From positions 14,277,501-14,341,500 of the forward strand of contig JAJNNQ010000130.1 in NCBI GenBank assembly GCA_027886175.1: a stretch of DNA of 64,000 nt. The letters run 5' to 3'. The notes beneath the pieces are model-generated. The model made no database searches and was not told the DNA's origin. It was given only the letters and a program-made list of their open reading frames with translations. Shown one piece after another: positions 40,132 to 52,800 of this stretch (position 1 is the stretch's first letter; each line of letters opens with the position of its first letter). Source of the stretch: Phylloscopus collybita (taxonomy: Eukaryota; Chordata; Aves; Passeriformes; Phylloscopidae). The position numbers were made by a program, and so were the translations under genes.

Positions 40132-43100
40132 ATCTGAACAGTTGGGAAGGTGCCTGATGATTTCACACACTCCATTTTCTCTGCTGGCTATTTAATTATT
40201 CCATGTGAAATATTTATCGGGAAGGACTGAGCCTATTCTCAATAAGCTGTAGAATAATTTGGAGTGTAAAAACATCTTGTGGATATTAGGGCACAGCAAA
40301 GGTAATGACCTTCTTTAAAGTCTCACCAAGAGGTCCTGGAAGCTGGAAATGGAACAGGCACCTTTTGATGCTTCTTCATGCATTTCATCCATGAACAGTT
40401 CTCTAGGTCCTTGATTTTCAGCTGTGATATTTTCCCATGAACTGAACATTTTCTCTCCTCCTTTCCTCTGGATGTGACACTTGGCACCAGGTGTGTGACT
40501 GTGATCATCAACCAAGTCCCTTATTTTGCAGGAAGAGAAGACAGAATGTGTGGAGCATTTTATGACTTGCTACATATTGGGCACAGCCATTCTCGTGATT
40601 TCAGAATCCTCACGTGCCTCCCCAGCTTGTCAAGGGAGCTGTACACCCCAGAAATTCCCAATTCCTACTTACCTTTCATGCTGAGGTACATTTTCCTTTG
40701 GGGACGTTGATGGACAATACTTTTCCTTTTTGAGGTGCTTGACTTCTGTCAGTACCTTCTGGTCAAGTAGACATGGTTCTCATCTTTTCCTTGACAAAAT
40801 CACCCAGAAGCTGCCTGAAAAATACTGAGCCTGAGTGACAGAGTATTTCTGAGGAGAGGGGAGGCTGTGCTGAATAGATATGGGGAGCTGTTGCAGTTGC
40901 CTCAGGCTATTTTCCCTTCAGGATACTGAGTAGTGCCTGTGGCTTCACAGCTGTGGAATTCTGGTGGGCTTCTCACTCTAGAGCTCAAGTGGCAAGGGAC
41001 AAACATGGCTTTGTTCTTAGTTTCCTACAAATGTAATTATTTCTAGGGGTTTACAAATCGATTGTGAACATACTTTGACATATATTCTTTGTTGATTTTT
41101 ACATTTCCAGTCTTTTCAGTGGCTGGACAGTTAAAAAGCTAGCCAGGGAAATCATAATCTACTGTAACTAAATACATAAAAATCCAATAATAAAATTATT
41201 GAGAAAAACCCTGAAGACATATATAAAGTAATGTAGAAAAACGTAAATCATTTAAAGAAACACCAAAGCATGGTGTAATTCATGATTATGTTAGTCAAAT
41301 AACCATGAGATGTTTTCAATAAAAAAAAAAAGTGCCAAATTTTATCCTATAGACTAAGCAAGCACTAGAAAACTGTCCTCAGAGATCTCCATCATGTTCA
41401 GAAGCACTGAGAGCAGTACCCTTCATAAAGGGGGTTTCCTTCTTTAGCTCTCTCACAAGAGAAAGAAGCAAGTGATACAGCTTTTTCTCAGAGCATAAAA
41501 TCTAGGTAAAGAATTGTTATGAGGAAAAGGGTTAGATGCAGGCATTTGGGCTTGGTTGACTGAAATGTTATGTTCTTTAGGAAAGTTTGTAAAAGACAAC
41601 AAAAGACCTAAAAAAATTATGACACTACTGTATCAAATAGTTTTAAATGGTTTCTGAAAATGGATTTTTATTCAGAGCTTTACTAATACCTTTTATTGTT
41701 TTCTTCCTGTTATGTACAGTGTTTTTTAAGTTCACATTTTCATTTTTCTCCCTGCAATGCTGAATGTAGATGTTCCTTAATATCAAATGCCATTTAATGA
41801 AAATGCAGCTTGAAGGGTTGCTTGCTATTATTTAAGCTTACCACTAACTAACTGCAGGTTCAATTGATTGGAAGTTAAACTTAGAGTAATTTTTCTAACT
41901 GGCTAACAACACATGTTCCTTGAAAACCTTTCTTGAGTAATATAATGAGCAAAGTATTTGAACAGAATAATAAACAACGCAATCGGTTCAAATCCTTTTC
42001 AAGCAAATAGGATTCTAATACTTTTCACAAAGTTCCAATGAAATTATTAACTTTCTAAGAGGAAAAAAAAACATGCACACCTTTACTGTATGATTATGAT
42101 TAAACATAAAATTCCAGAATTATTAAGAAAGTAATCTGACAGGTATTTCTATCCATCAAAATCTGGGACTGTCATAAATCAGCAGAAATCCTTTTCTCAC
42201 AAGAATTATCAGAGGAATTCTAGATCAGCTGTTGGCCAAAATGAGCCTCTAAAGTTTTAGAAGTTTATAAAACGATAAGTCCATCTATCTTAGGCAGTCC
42301 CCAGTTGTTCTGGAGGACAGTTTTATCTGTTGCTTGTCAACATTGGGTTTTGTTCCTCAAGGGAATATTGTACAATATGTTTTCTTTGACATGTAACATG
42401 ACTGCAGTCCACCACGATCTCTTGCCAGATGGTAGCGTGAATTACATGGAAGAATTGTTTTGCTGCAAGATTTTGGTTATTTCAGGAGAAGTTAACCATT
42501 AGGCCTAGAGACTAAAACCAGTCAAATTCCTGAAGGCTGGCTGGACTAGTGAGCGCAGGGTGCTTTTATGCCATTTGGGCTTTCAGAAAGCAAAAGCAGA
42601 AACCTGAATGGAATGTTGAAATGATTATTTGAGCTCGTATGGATGAAGAGCTGCTACAAGACCCATCTCAGTTTTGACTCTATTTTGTAAAACTATATAT
42701 AGATTAGGCACAGTCATGTCCATTAGTAATTTCTGTCTTCCTCTAATGCAAGCATAAAACTAGTTTAACAGAGTTTCCTGGGAAGAGCATGATGAATCCA
42801 AAACACACAAGACCTCATCCAGCTTCCTGTCTGTAGGTAATGCTGCAGTCATTTTGGATTAGCGATAAACGGTCATGAAATTGGAAACAGGTTCTCCCAG
42901 CTTTACACAAGAATCTGCAAAAACATGAATACTTGTACCCAGAAAGTATGATTCCAATCCAAACACCATAAAATAATATACAGTGCATGCTTAACTGCAT
43001 GCAGGGCCATAAGAATGTATTAAATGACATTGCCAGATGCCAAAGACAAATATGGTTTCAGCATTCAGATGTACTGGAACCTGGAGGAGATGATGGCTTT

Positions 43101-44156
43101 TCTTGCACTGTTGTCAGGGCTGTGTTTCTCTAAAATTATTTTTGTCCTTAGTTTCTGGTATCATTTCCCTCATTCCTTTGCATGCATGCTGGGACATTCT
43201 GATGGTCACCTGAAAAATCTCTGGTATACCCTGAGCCCTGTTCAGAAGTGCTGGCTGGGTGATCTCTTCTCACCATTCCTTGAAGTCCTTAAAAAGGTGC
43301 AAGACCCCTTCTGGAAGTGCACAGTGACAAAGATACTGGGGAAGTCCTCACCAAATTTGGTGTGAAATGTATGGGTTTCACTGTGAAAGTGAATTGCCAC
43401 CCGTGTGCTTTCACCTGAGCAGGTTTCATTTTTGCAGCCAAGGTATTTATCCAAGGTCAGAGACCTAAAAGAGAAGAAGGCAGATACAGATGTCTTCAGT
43501 CCCTTATACAGCCACTGTAGTTTCTTCAGAGTATTAGTGGGATCACAAAAACCATGACTAGAAATGTTGATCTGAACAGCAGCCCTGTGCAGTTTGAGAG
43601 AAAAATGCAGATACAAAGAGTAATTGATACTAGTCAGTATTCTAAGGGCTTGGAGGGTGAAACTTCCAAGTTTAGAATTCAAATATAGAATCCAAACTAA
43701 AGACATATATCATGATTAAATCATGCAAGTTGGGAGGCAATAATCTGAGAAAGCACTTTCTCTGGGTATCTCATTAAAAAAAAAAATTTTTGTGGAGCGG
43801 GGCATTTGCCAGCACATAGATCTAAATTTGGAGCTCAGCTGAAGCCATCCACTGTGAAAAATCAATGTCTTTTTGCTCATGCTTCCTGAAATGTTTAGGC
43901 TGCATAAGATGAAAAACAAACTCAACTTTTTCAACCACAAGATAAAGTAATAATAAAGGAAGGCTACAAGGAAGACGTGTAAAAATGACAAAACTAGCCA
44001 GGCTACCACTTTCCAAAAGGCTTTCTCATATGTGTGAAATGAATTAGGGATTTCCCTAAGCTTTCAAACTAACCCTGAATTATAGCATGGGTGCTAAGTG
44101 GTAGCATCTCTCCCAGTAGGAACTGAATCATAACAATGATGTTCAGTGACAACAAA

Positions 44157-44188
44157 TAACCTGTATTTACCCTTACAAATACAGGTTA
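44157..44188. repeat. Perfect 12-bp inverted repeat
   Basis: TAACCTGTATTT (44157-44168) and AAATACAGGTTA (44177-44188) are exact reverse complements separated by the 8-nt loop ACCCTTAC. Pairing does not extend beyond the arms. It lies about 160 bp from a CR1 fragment but is not part of it. It could be a cruciform or small RNA hairpin; no function is known to me. Confidence 0.75.
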
Positions 44189-44216
44189 AAATCTTAGAAC
44201 TTTGAAAATTATTTAC

Positions 44217-44230
44217 TTTTTTTTTTTTTT
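44217..44230. repeat. Poly-T tract
   Basis: Fourteen consecutive T residues about 30 bp after the perfect hairpin, followed shortly by a GTT triplet run. Confidence 0.85.
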
Positions 44231-44350
44231 CACTGTCACTGTTGTTGTTGCCTCTGTATGAGAATTGTGGACCAGTTTGAGACCATCCATGTGAAGTCTC
44301 TTGCTCTTTTAAATGATCCACAATGACTATTCATCATATTTTGTATAATA

Positions 44351-44506
44351 TCCCAAAATCACAGATTGGTTTGGCTTGGAAGGGACCTCAAAGACCATTC
44401 TGTTCCAACCCTGCTGCCAAAGGCACGGGCACATTCCCCTAGACCAGGTTACTTAGAGCCCCATCCAGCCTGGCCTTGAACGCTTCCAGGGATGGGGAAT
44501 CCACCA
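44351..44506 (-). mobile_element. CR1 LINE, short 3'-terminal fragment, antisense
   Basis: On the plus strand this reads as the reverse complement of a CR1 3' end, with characteristic words AATCACAGATTGGTTTGG, GGAAGGGACCTCAAAGACCA, AGACCAGGTTACTTAGAGCC and CAGCCTGGCCTTGAACGCTT. The element is therefore on the minus strand with its 3' end near 44351. Only about 155 bp remain; similarity stops after CCACCATG near 44506. Its 3' sequence differs from the CR1 at 19566-20098, suggesting a different CR1 subfamily. Confidence 0.93.
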
Positions 44507-44509
44507 TGA

Positions 44510-47500
44510 TATGCTGCTCCTACTAGACTAGGGCAAATATTCCAGCTGTGTAAGCAGCCAGAGCTGGAAATGAAAAGTCTTACAGTAAGAGTGCTTTGCA
44601 GGGACGTGGATAAGAAGCACTTGGATCCCTGCTCCAGCCTCATGCCCCTAAGAATTGCAGACATCTGCCAAGCACTCTTACTGGAAGAGTGCTACTCCTG
44701 CAACCTGGTCATTCGTCAGCCATTTGCTTTTCCCCAGAATCTGCAGCAATGGCTCTCTGGGTTTTCAGCAAACTTTTAAATTTCTTGCCAAAATCTTTCA
44801 ATATGAATGGAAATTTCAGTTGCCTGGGAATAGACTCATATTTTGTCTTCGACCCTCCTCCTTTATAAATGCAATTTGTCTCCTAAAGTTACAGTTACCA
44901 CAAAAATCTCAAAAAGTTTGCGTTGCAAAGCATGCCTCTGGTGGTTTTCTTACAAAGCATGAGAAATGATAACAAACCAAACCCTTACCACCACACACTT
45001 GAACATTGTGAGATGGATGTTCTGTACTCTTTGAAATAATCCAGTTTCTTCTACAATATCTAATTTCACAGATAGAGGTGATAAGGGAGGAATATGGAAG
45101 ACTTATAGATTTACTTGTAAAACTCCATCTCTCAGATATACCTGTAAAAGTACTGGGGAGAACAGTTCTACTATTGTTATTTTTTTCTTTCACATGTAGC
45201 AGTGGTGGCAGAAGTACATAATTTCACAGTTGCATTTCAGATTTACTTTAATAATCTCAAAATACTTGTGACTTGCTGGACAATCCTTCCCACAGATAAC
45301 ACCTTCCTGTCTGCCTGATCTCAGATATTTATCTTTAAAACATTTTTTCTCAAACAGGCATGCTAAAGTTTTGTGTAATCAACAAAAATGTCATTTTATC
45401 CCATGTTTCTGTTTTAGGTACTTTGTGGTTTTGCTTTTTTTACTGTTTCATATGAGTTCCTTTTAGCTAACTTGTCCCTTATCTGCAAGGAAAGCAGTCC
45501 AGTTTTGCAAGACTAACAGAGACCTTTCTCCAGGATTTCATTACTCAGATTTTCAGGTTCCATTCTCAGAGAAAGTAGTTTGAATGAGGTAACTGTTAAT
45601 ATAATTACCATGTCATCATAATTTCTGGTTGCAATGGCATCTAGCTACCATCTGTACACTGAATTACAGCAGTATTAATGAGGGATTAATTTTATCTGAG
45701 GTTTTTGGCTTTTTTTTTTTTTTAACCAGAAAAGTAAAATAGAAACCCAACACAACCAAAACCAAGAAAAATCCTTGCCTCCAATTGCAGGTAAGCTCTG
45801 AGGGGGATAGTTTGCATTAGCAAAGTTAAATAAATAAACAGAGGAACTTCTGGCTTGATTCAATGAGCCATACTTAGACTTTCACAAAGCCACTGTTGAA
45901 GGCCTGTTTTTGCAGAACTGCCACACTCTGCAGGTCACAAGGACAAACTAAGTCCATAAGGGAAAGTATTTTAGGTTTAAAAAACAGGAGGAAAAAAAGA
46001 AAGTGCTGATTTGGGCATTCATAATCTCTATGGCACTGCAAATTCAAAATGCAGTAGCTCAGGCAACATGTTTTTTGTCAGACTGCTGGCCTGCTTTTTT
46101 TCAGGGTATCTGGAGACATATGGAGCTGTGTAAAAGGAATTCCTCATATCCAAAGCTTTCTGTCCTTGCAGCTCTGCTGATGTGGCTTGTTTTGCACTGG
46201 TGTCACCTGGGGGCTGTATGAATGGACTAACAAATCCAAAGAATGGAACTGGGGTGAGCTGGCAGCCGCCCTGCGGTACCAGGTGCTGTCTCTCAGTAGA
46301 AACCATCCAAATTTCTTTTCTATTATAAATTCCATGTCCTGAGTGACACCCAAACCATCAGGAGATGGGCTCAGTCTAAGTCTTGGTCTCTGCCATAACA
46401 GTGATTTGTGACAGATCAAGAGAGCAAGGTCCGTGAATCTCCTGTGAGACTTTTGTGGGCTTCTCTCACTACTCTTACATCTTCAGACATAATAGCATTT
46501 TTCTAGAAAATCAGAGTGATGGTAGAAGGTAAGGATGACCAAAACTGGGTTGGGAGTACCATATCAGATGCTCTGGTTTTGAGGTCTCTGCAACATTCCT
46601 TCCTCACAGGAGCTGTGACTAAGAAAGGACCATAAAGTACTTCAGTTGTCCAGTTTAAAAAGGAGAGAAAGACATTTTTTCATTGTGAAAATTTTTGTTC
46701 CCCCTTCCTGAGGGACTGGTGTAATTAACATTGATTTCTTTTGCTTTCTGTCTGTAAGTGCTGGAGAAGCTCTGGTGGTGGAATTTTAACCCTTCCATCT
46801 TTCTACAGCCTTAACACTGACGTTAATATTTCCCATGAGAAATATGGGAATTTGCTTAATCTCTTTGTATGGGGCTAGCCATGGGTTATTTAAAATGACC
46901 CAGATATTGTGCCAGTTAATAAAATGTCACAAGTAATTTTGGCAAACCTGAAAAGCAAACTAACTGAAGGACTTGTCAGTGAAAGTCAGAAAAAAAATCT
47001 TCTGTTTTTATTATCTACCGGGGTTCAAATTCAGCTTTTATTTCACATATGTTAACTCTGAAGCATACACACCCTTTTCTAGAACTACTTATAGTACAAT
47101 TTTTCAGAACATTACATTAAACAATAATCAAAGTTATCCAGAGTAAAACTTAAAGACAAATTGCTTTGCTAGTTCTGGCTTTGAAAGGAATTTTGAACCT
47201 TTGAAAGGAAGAGGATTTTCTTAAAAATATTTTTTAGGGGATATCTAGGAAAGCAAGATCAGCAAAACCATTGTGCAACTGGTGATGTAGGATTTATTAT
47301 TCCCTGGGTCACATGTGCCATGGAGTTGCAGCAATTCTGTATCCTTAAAGATGGCTGGTCAGAAATCAAGAAAGTGTAAATGCAGAACATCCCCTGATCA
47401 AACACCACTGTAAGGAGCCAAGGGATCTATGTATCTACAGTGTGGTTGTTGCTGGTTTTGCTTATGGTACCTTTTAATGGACTTGAAGAACCAAGAAGCA

Positions 47501-49115
47501 GAAGTTTTATGCAGAAATGGACTTCTTGCAATGAGGAAAATTTGGAGAGAATGCATCTGTTTGCTGGTAAATGACATCATTCTGCTACCTACACACTGCC
47601 CAGCATCTTTTGCTTTTTAAAATAACTTTCAACAAGGGCCTGGCTAATGCAGAACTGCAGATTTTCATTTGACATGAGGATTTCTGACAGCTTATATCGT
47701 TTATTCTTTTAATGCGTGTCATGAAAATCAAGCTGTTACCCCCACCAAGATTTCCCGGGGAACAAAGTGTGAGAACAAATTCTTTCCAGCCTTACACCAA
47801 GGCAATGGGACTGACTTTTCAAGGCCTGTATGATGTAAGTGGGAGCAGTTTGGCTTTTGTTGTATAGTGTGTGTATATAAATATATGTATGTCTGTAATA
47901 GAGATGAATGTAAAAATGTCAGCAAGGGAATATTTTAGGCTAAGTGTCAGGAATTGTTTCTTTGCAGTGAAATCTTTTATGATAGAGAATGGTTTCTCCA
48001 TTGGGAGAAATGGTGGGAGCTCCTTTACTCGATTAAAAACTGGACAAACCTCTCGGAACACAGCATGGAACAGTTTTGTGCTGGCAGAGATATGAGCTAA
48101 GCACCTAGGAGCTCTTTTCCACCCCCGGTTTCCATGAAAGATAGATGGATAGTTTGATAACCCTTGAGGCAGTTTTAGCAGCATAGTGCTAATGTAGCTC
48201 TTATCCTTGCCAGACCAAGTTTTCAAAAGACATTTGGACAAACTGTGTCTGAAGTGGTTCATAAATTACACTGCATTATATCAGCAAAACTCTCTTCACT
48301 TCAGGGAGGTGACTTCAGCAGCAAGAAGTCAGTACGTCCACTGGGATTATTGTTTTTACTCCTAGGAAGTTAAACCCATGTGAAAGACTTTCCTGTGTAC
48401 CAATGGAAGAGAGGTGACCTGGAATGTGTTAAACATCACCTAGACTGACCCTGCCTGTGACCTTCCCTTGCATTTTCTCTAAAAAGTGCCTGGCTCAGAG
48501 AATCCCTTTGGCGAGTGTTAGAACTGTCAGTGTGCCTTGGCCCCACTGCCACAGGAGAGAGTATTTGTTTGCTTGGAGTGGAAATGGGGAAATAGTGGCA
48601 CTTACAGAATGGATTGGAAAGGAGATTACACCTGATCACAGAGATGAGGAAGTTAAAAATTAAATAAGAGCATACAGATGGAAACATTTCCTGTTGTCGG
48701 TATGGACACTTTTATAGAGAATTGAAGCCACATAATACTTGCTTTCTTGTTAGGTTTGCACTTCACAAATCCTCTAGAAGCAGTTCACAAGTAGTGATGG
48801 GAACCAGTGGATGGTGTTCACAAATGGTCATGAAGGGAAACAGGGGAGGGCAGTTGCTCTCTACAGTGATTTCTCTTTATCAGAAGATATCTAGGTTTCC
48901 TATCTTTTCACCTCAGGTTTTTGAAAGTGACAATTCTAAGTTATATTTAAGCAGTATGTCTCACAGATAAATTCTGGGCAGCTGATAGATGTTTTCAGTC
49001 AGAGACACTGTCCCAGCTTAGAAGCTTCAACAACACTCAAGGAGAGAGTGGAGGGTCTGCATTCCTTTTAGTAAAGATTTCACATTGCTACAGGACAATA
49101 ATTAGAGGTTTATGC
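44510..49115. other. Non-coding unique sequence
   Basis: No gene or recognised transposon was found. A T14 run lies at 45710-45723. A short TG/TA-rich run lies at about 47868-47893. The 147-codon minus-strand ORF at 47819-48262 overlaps a plus-strand ORF and has no recognisable features. Confidence 0.55.
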
Positions 49116-49120
49116 TAGGG

Positions 49121-49245
49121 TGTTTTTTGTTTGTTTTGTTTGTTTGTTTTTGTTTGTTTGTTTTGTTTTGGGTTTTTTGTTTTCTTTTGCGGGGGGGTTT
49201 GTTGTTTTGTTTGTTTGTTTGTTTTGTTTGGTTGGGGTTTTTTTA
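49121..49245. repeat. T/G-only low-complexity tract with G7
   Basis: About 125 bp almost entirely of T and G on the plus strand ((TTTG)n, TTTTTG, TTGGGG) with two C residues and a G7 run at 49191-49197. ORFs on both strands here (Phe/Cys/Val-rich one way, Lys/Asn/Thr/Gln-rich the other) are products of the composition. Confidence 0.94.
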
Positions 49246-49480
49246 ATATTCTCATTAAGATTTTGGATGGATTCTTTCAAAGACTTGTACAACGCACTTG
49301 GATTCGAGATTCCTTTTGGAATCTCTGAGCTCACTGCAGAGCTGCTGTTAAACTCTGTCCTTGTCACCAACTCTGAGCCCGTGGGCAGGTCTGTGTTTTC
49401 TGTGTGCAGAGCATATGGCAGGGTTACGCTTGTAAGTGGAGAGGGAAATAAAAAGTAGTCATTGCCAGGAATCCTGTGGA

Positions 49481-49609
49481 ATGTTTAAAGTAGATCCTGA
49501 GGGGTGTGGGATACACCTGAACAGTAATTGTCCATCAGATATTCTGGGGCATGTTTAAAGTAGATCCTGAAGTGTGTGGGATACACCTGTACAGTCATTA
49601 TCCATCAGA
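49481..49609. repeat. 70-bp tandem duplication
   Basis: Two adjoining copies begin ATGTTTAAAGTAGATCCTGA at 49481 and 49551. They share GTGTGGGATACACCTG and TCCATCAGA with only a few substitutions. Weaker similarity before the first copy (ATCCTGTGGA versus ATTCTGGGGC) suggests the duplicated unit extends a little to the left. This is a two-copy minisatellite seed of unique sequence, not a known transposon. Confidence 0.9.
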
Positions 49610-49844
49610 GACCCAGCAAGAGCTGCTGGAGCACAGGTGTCTCACATGGAGATTTTTGTCATCTCTTTCAGGTAGAGAATGTATTGGCTGGTGATGCTAC
49701 TCTCTTTCTCTCCTGTTCCAGCTGATCTGGAGGTCAGGATTTCTACTCTGCTGAAAGTGGCTAAAACACCAGCTAAAGATGAAATATGTTTTATTATTTA
49801 AACTATGTTTGGGCCTGGCTATTAAGGACCTGAATATTAGGTTA

Positions 49845-49880
49845 TTTAATGAAATGGTACAATTTAATGAAATGGTACAA
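49845..49880. repeat. 18-bp tandem duplication
   Basis: TTTAATGAAATGGTACAA occurs twice with no spacer (49845-49862 and 49863-49880) and no difference between copies, implying a recent slippage or duplication event. Confidence 0.92.
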
Positions 49881-52800
49881 TAGAATCATACTGGGGTAGA
49901 GTTACCCTGAGCCAGAAAGGCTCAGGTTAAGAGTGTGAGGTGCAGGAGAAAACAAAATGTTTTCTGTAAGGTAATTTGATGGATTAGAGTAAGATTTGTT
50001 AACTTTTTATTTATTTGAGAAGTATAGTTAATGGTAATTAATTTTTTAAATTAAATCAAGAGGGATAAAAAATGTCGCATTGGACCCAAGTGAAAAAGAT
50101 GTGACTACTTACAACCTTCATTAGAAATGTTCACAAAGTCTCTAATTAATCAGATTCAATGTTTAGAGCCATAATGCACTTGTAGCAATGCTTCCAAGAA
50201 GACCATTGCTGCTCAGTGCTGTGACTCAGGTATTTTCAGAGAAGCTGCGAGACATCTACTCATGTTACTTCTTTTAACTCGTAGGAGTACTTTTTAGGCA
50301 AAAAGAGAAGGAAATTTGAAACATGAAGGGAAGGTCTTAATGAATAAATATTATTACATAAATATACAATAGTTATCATGCATAGGATCTGACAGGACAT
50401 AAACTCTGCTGAAAAATCTTGTTAGGTAACCTGCCAAAAGCTGAATATATCCTAATATGTCATTTGTCTTCTTACAGTCATTTAAATCCCATGAACAAAT
50501 ACAGAAGAAGAGGGAAAAAAAAATTAGTTCAATCTATTTTTAGCTGCCAGTGTGTGGCAAGGAGCTTTTTCCAGTGCACTGGGGTAAAGAAATGGACAGG
50601 GAGAAGGGAAGCTTGGTGTAACTCCAAAAATTCCTTTTATTTATTTATTTTATTTTTAATGGCACAAGCCAAGGGCTGAGGAAGTAGTTGGGAGCAGGAA
50701 TCACTCTGCCTGCAAAGAGGCCTGGAAAGGACTAGCACATGTGAGGAAGGAGGCATCCTTGGAGGGATTGGCATGGCCAGTCACAATTCCTCATGAGGTT
50801 ATACTGGGAGAGCAATAAATACACATGTTAAAAGGACTACTCTGTGTCAGGCCCTCTTCAAGCCTCTTTCTTGGAGCAGAAATACTTTATATTAAAGGAA
50901 TTGTCTGAGGCAGCAAAATGAAGTACTTTGAGCCTGTTTTATGAGCCATCTCTCTCTCCCTCTGGCTCTCTTTCTGTACATATCTGTGTGTAACCTATTT
51001 TAAGTGCACAGTGTTTGAGCTCTAACACCATCTGAAAGTGTTACACTTGGCGTGTCAGGACTTCTAGCACGCCAGATTAAAGCCTGGGTCCTTTGGAAAG
51101 GGGGGATGTCAGTCAGTCTGGTTTGCAGCAGGGGTTATGTACCATTTGTGAGTGTTTAATCATATTTCAGAGCTATGAAATGATGCCCTTTGGTGCTCAG
51201 CCTGCTGTTTTCATTAGCTGACTGGCTCTCTTTGAGCACTAGGAAGCTGATAATTTGGGCATCGTCGCTCTGTCCTTCACAGAAGGTGTTGGGAATTATG
51301 AGAATACGGACAGGGTTGGATGGGTTGCAAATGACTGTAGATTTCAGATGGGCTGTGAGGCTTGAGAAGGATCACAATAAGCAGTGCTGGGGGGCCTGAT
51401 TTCACTCACAGAAGAGCCTCCAGTGAAAATTGTGAGGTTTTCATGCAGTGTGGTAAGAGGTGCAAATTAATCAGCTAGAGAGATTGAGAATCATCTAAAT
51501 TAGAGGCTTGAAAATAATCTAAAATAAAATAAATTGAAAACACTTGGAGAGTTTTTAGGGTATTGGGCAGGGAACAAAAGCTTGCAAACAGGTCTTACTG
51601 CTGAGTTGAAATGACTGGTTGTAGCATTCACTGATTCTAACATTTATTTTTTTTTTATCTGAATATGTTTTGGAGAGAATTTGCAGAGTGAAGAATTAGT
51701 CAGTTTTCATAATCTGATATTTTAATACTTGCTCTCTGAACAGCTGGGGACTGTTTGGCCCTGCATGAGGAGGGAAATGGCACTGCTGCAAGGAGGAGGG
51801 GAATCCTGCACGGGAGAGAAGTGTTCTCAGCTGGAGAGCCAAGCTGATACCAGCAGCCCACAGCTTCCTGCAGACTGTGCAGCTGAGGGCATCACTGCAG
51901 TGATGATGGCACTGATGCCACCACAGCACTGACAGATCTCTTGAATTATTCACAAAACATGAATATCAAACAGATAAAGAGATTTTTCTTTAAAACAGCT
52001 GCTTAAAAGTGGAAGTGCATAGTTTGGAGTACAGGGGTTCCTGGAATATTTTCATTGATATCTTCTGACAGCTCTTTTCACTGCTGCTGATCTAGTATTC
52101 CTTCCTCTTTATTGCTGTTGAAAAGATTGTTCTTCGGAAATAAAGACATACCTTGGGATTTCTGCTGGCAAAAATAAATACACAGTGTCCTCATGAAGTA
52201 ATAAGTGAATAGGATCCTATTGTAAATATTTTGCAAGAGGGAGATGAGGTAGGGACTGAGACACAAGGAACAAAACACATTTCCTGAGGTCAGCCTAATT
52301 TAGTGCAATATAAAGCTATCAAATACCTAATGATAGATTTCTTCTATATCATAATGTATTTATAAAGATACTCCTGATACTTACGAGTTTAATGTAAAAC
52401 CAAAAAAAAAATTCTTTTTTTTCCTAATTTTTTCCTGCCTTTTGAAGATTGTATTTTTAAGTCAGTCTTGATCTAATTCTTAACTGCATCACTCTACAGT
52501 AATGCTTATCACCACAAAGAAAGTTTTTAGTGTTTTATAACGTGTTAGTTTTGTGAAAAAAAGCTATTTTTCCAAAATAGCAGTTCAGCTTCTTGCAATG
52601 TAGCTGTCTAAATTTTAGAGAGAATCGGGGACTTTGATTTGCATGAGAAGTATTTTATGAAAAGTAGTTTTAGGGTAACCTCTGAAGTGCCTGCAAAAAC
52701 TCATGAATTCAGACTTCTTTCTGAAAAATGTGAGACTCTGGGCTTTGAAAAAAAATGAGAATTATGCTTAGAAAGATAGAGGAGCTGCTGAGGTTGGCAA

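Larger units (their letters stand above)
35350..44150. other. Long non-coding stretch with simple repeats
   Basis: No gene or recognised transposon was found in about 8.8 kb. Simple repeats at 36411-36512, 39347-39402 and 40105-40131 are listed separately. ORFs reach 154 codons (43242-43706 minus) but overlap a plus-strand ORF and resemble no family. Around 41960-42000 the word GGTTCAAATCC resembles a tRNA B box without any tRNA structure. Confidence 0.55.

Noticed and set aside
41985..41995. tRNA B-box-like word GGTTCAAATCC
   Set aside because: Surrounding sequence does not fold as a tRNA and lacks an A box, and no SINE body is evident.
47870..47895. TG/TA-rich run as a microsatellite
   Set aside because: Too imperfect and short to list as a defined repeat.
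49110..49458. ORFs on both strands across the T/G tract
   Set aside because: Low-complexity translations of a simple repeat, open in several frames.
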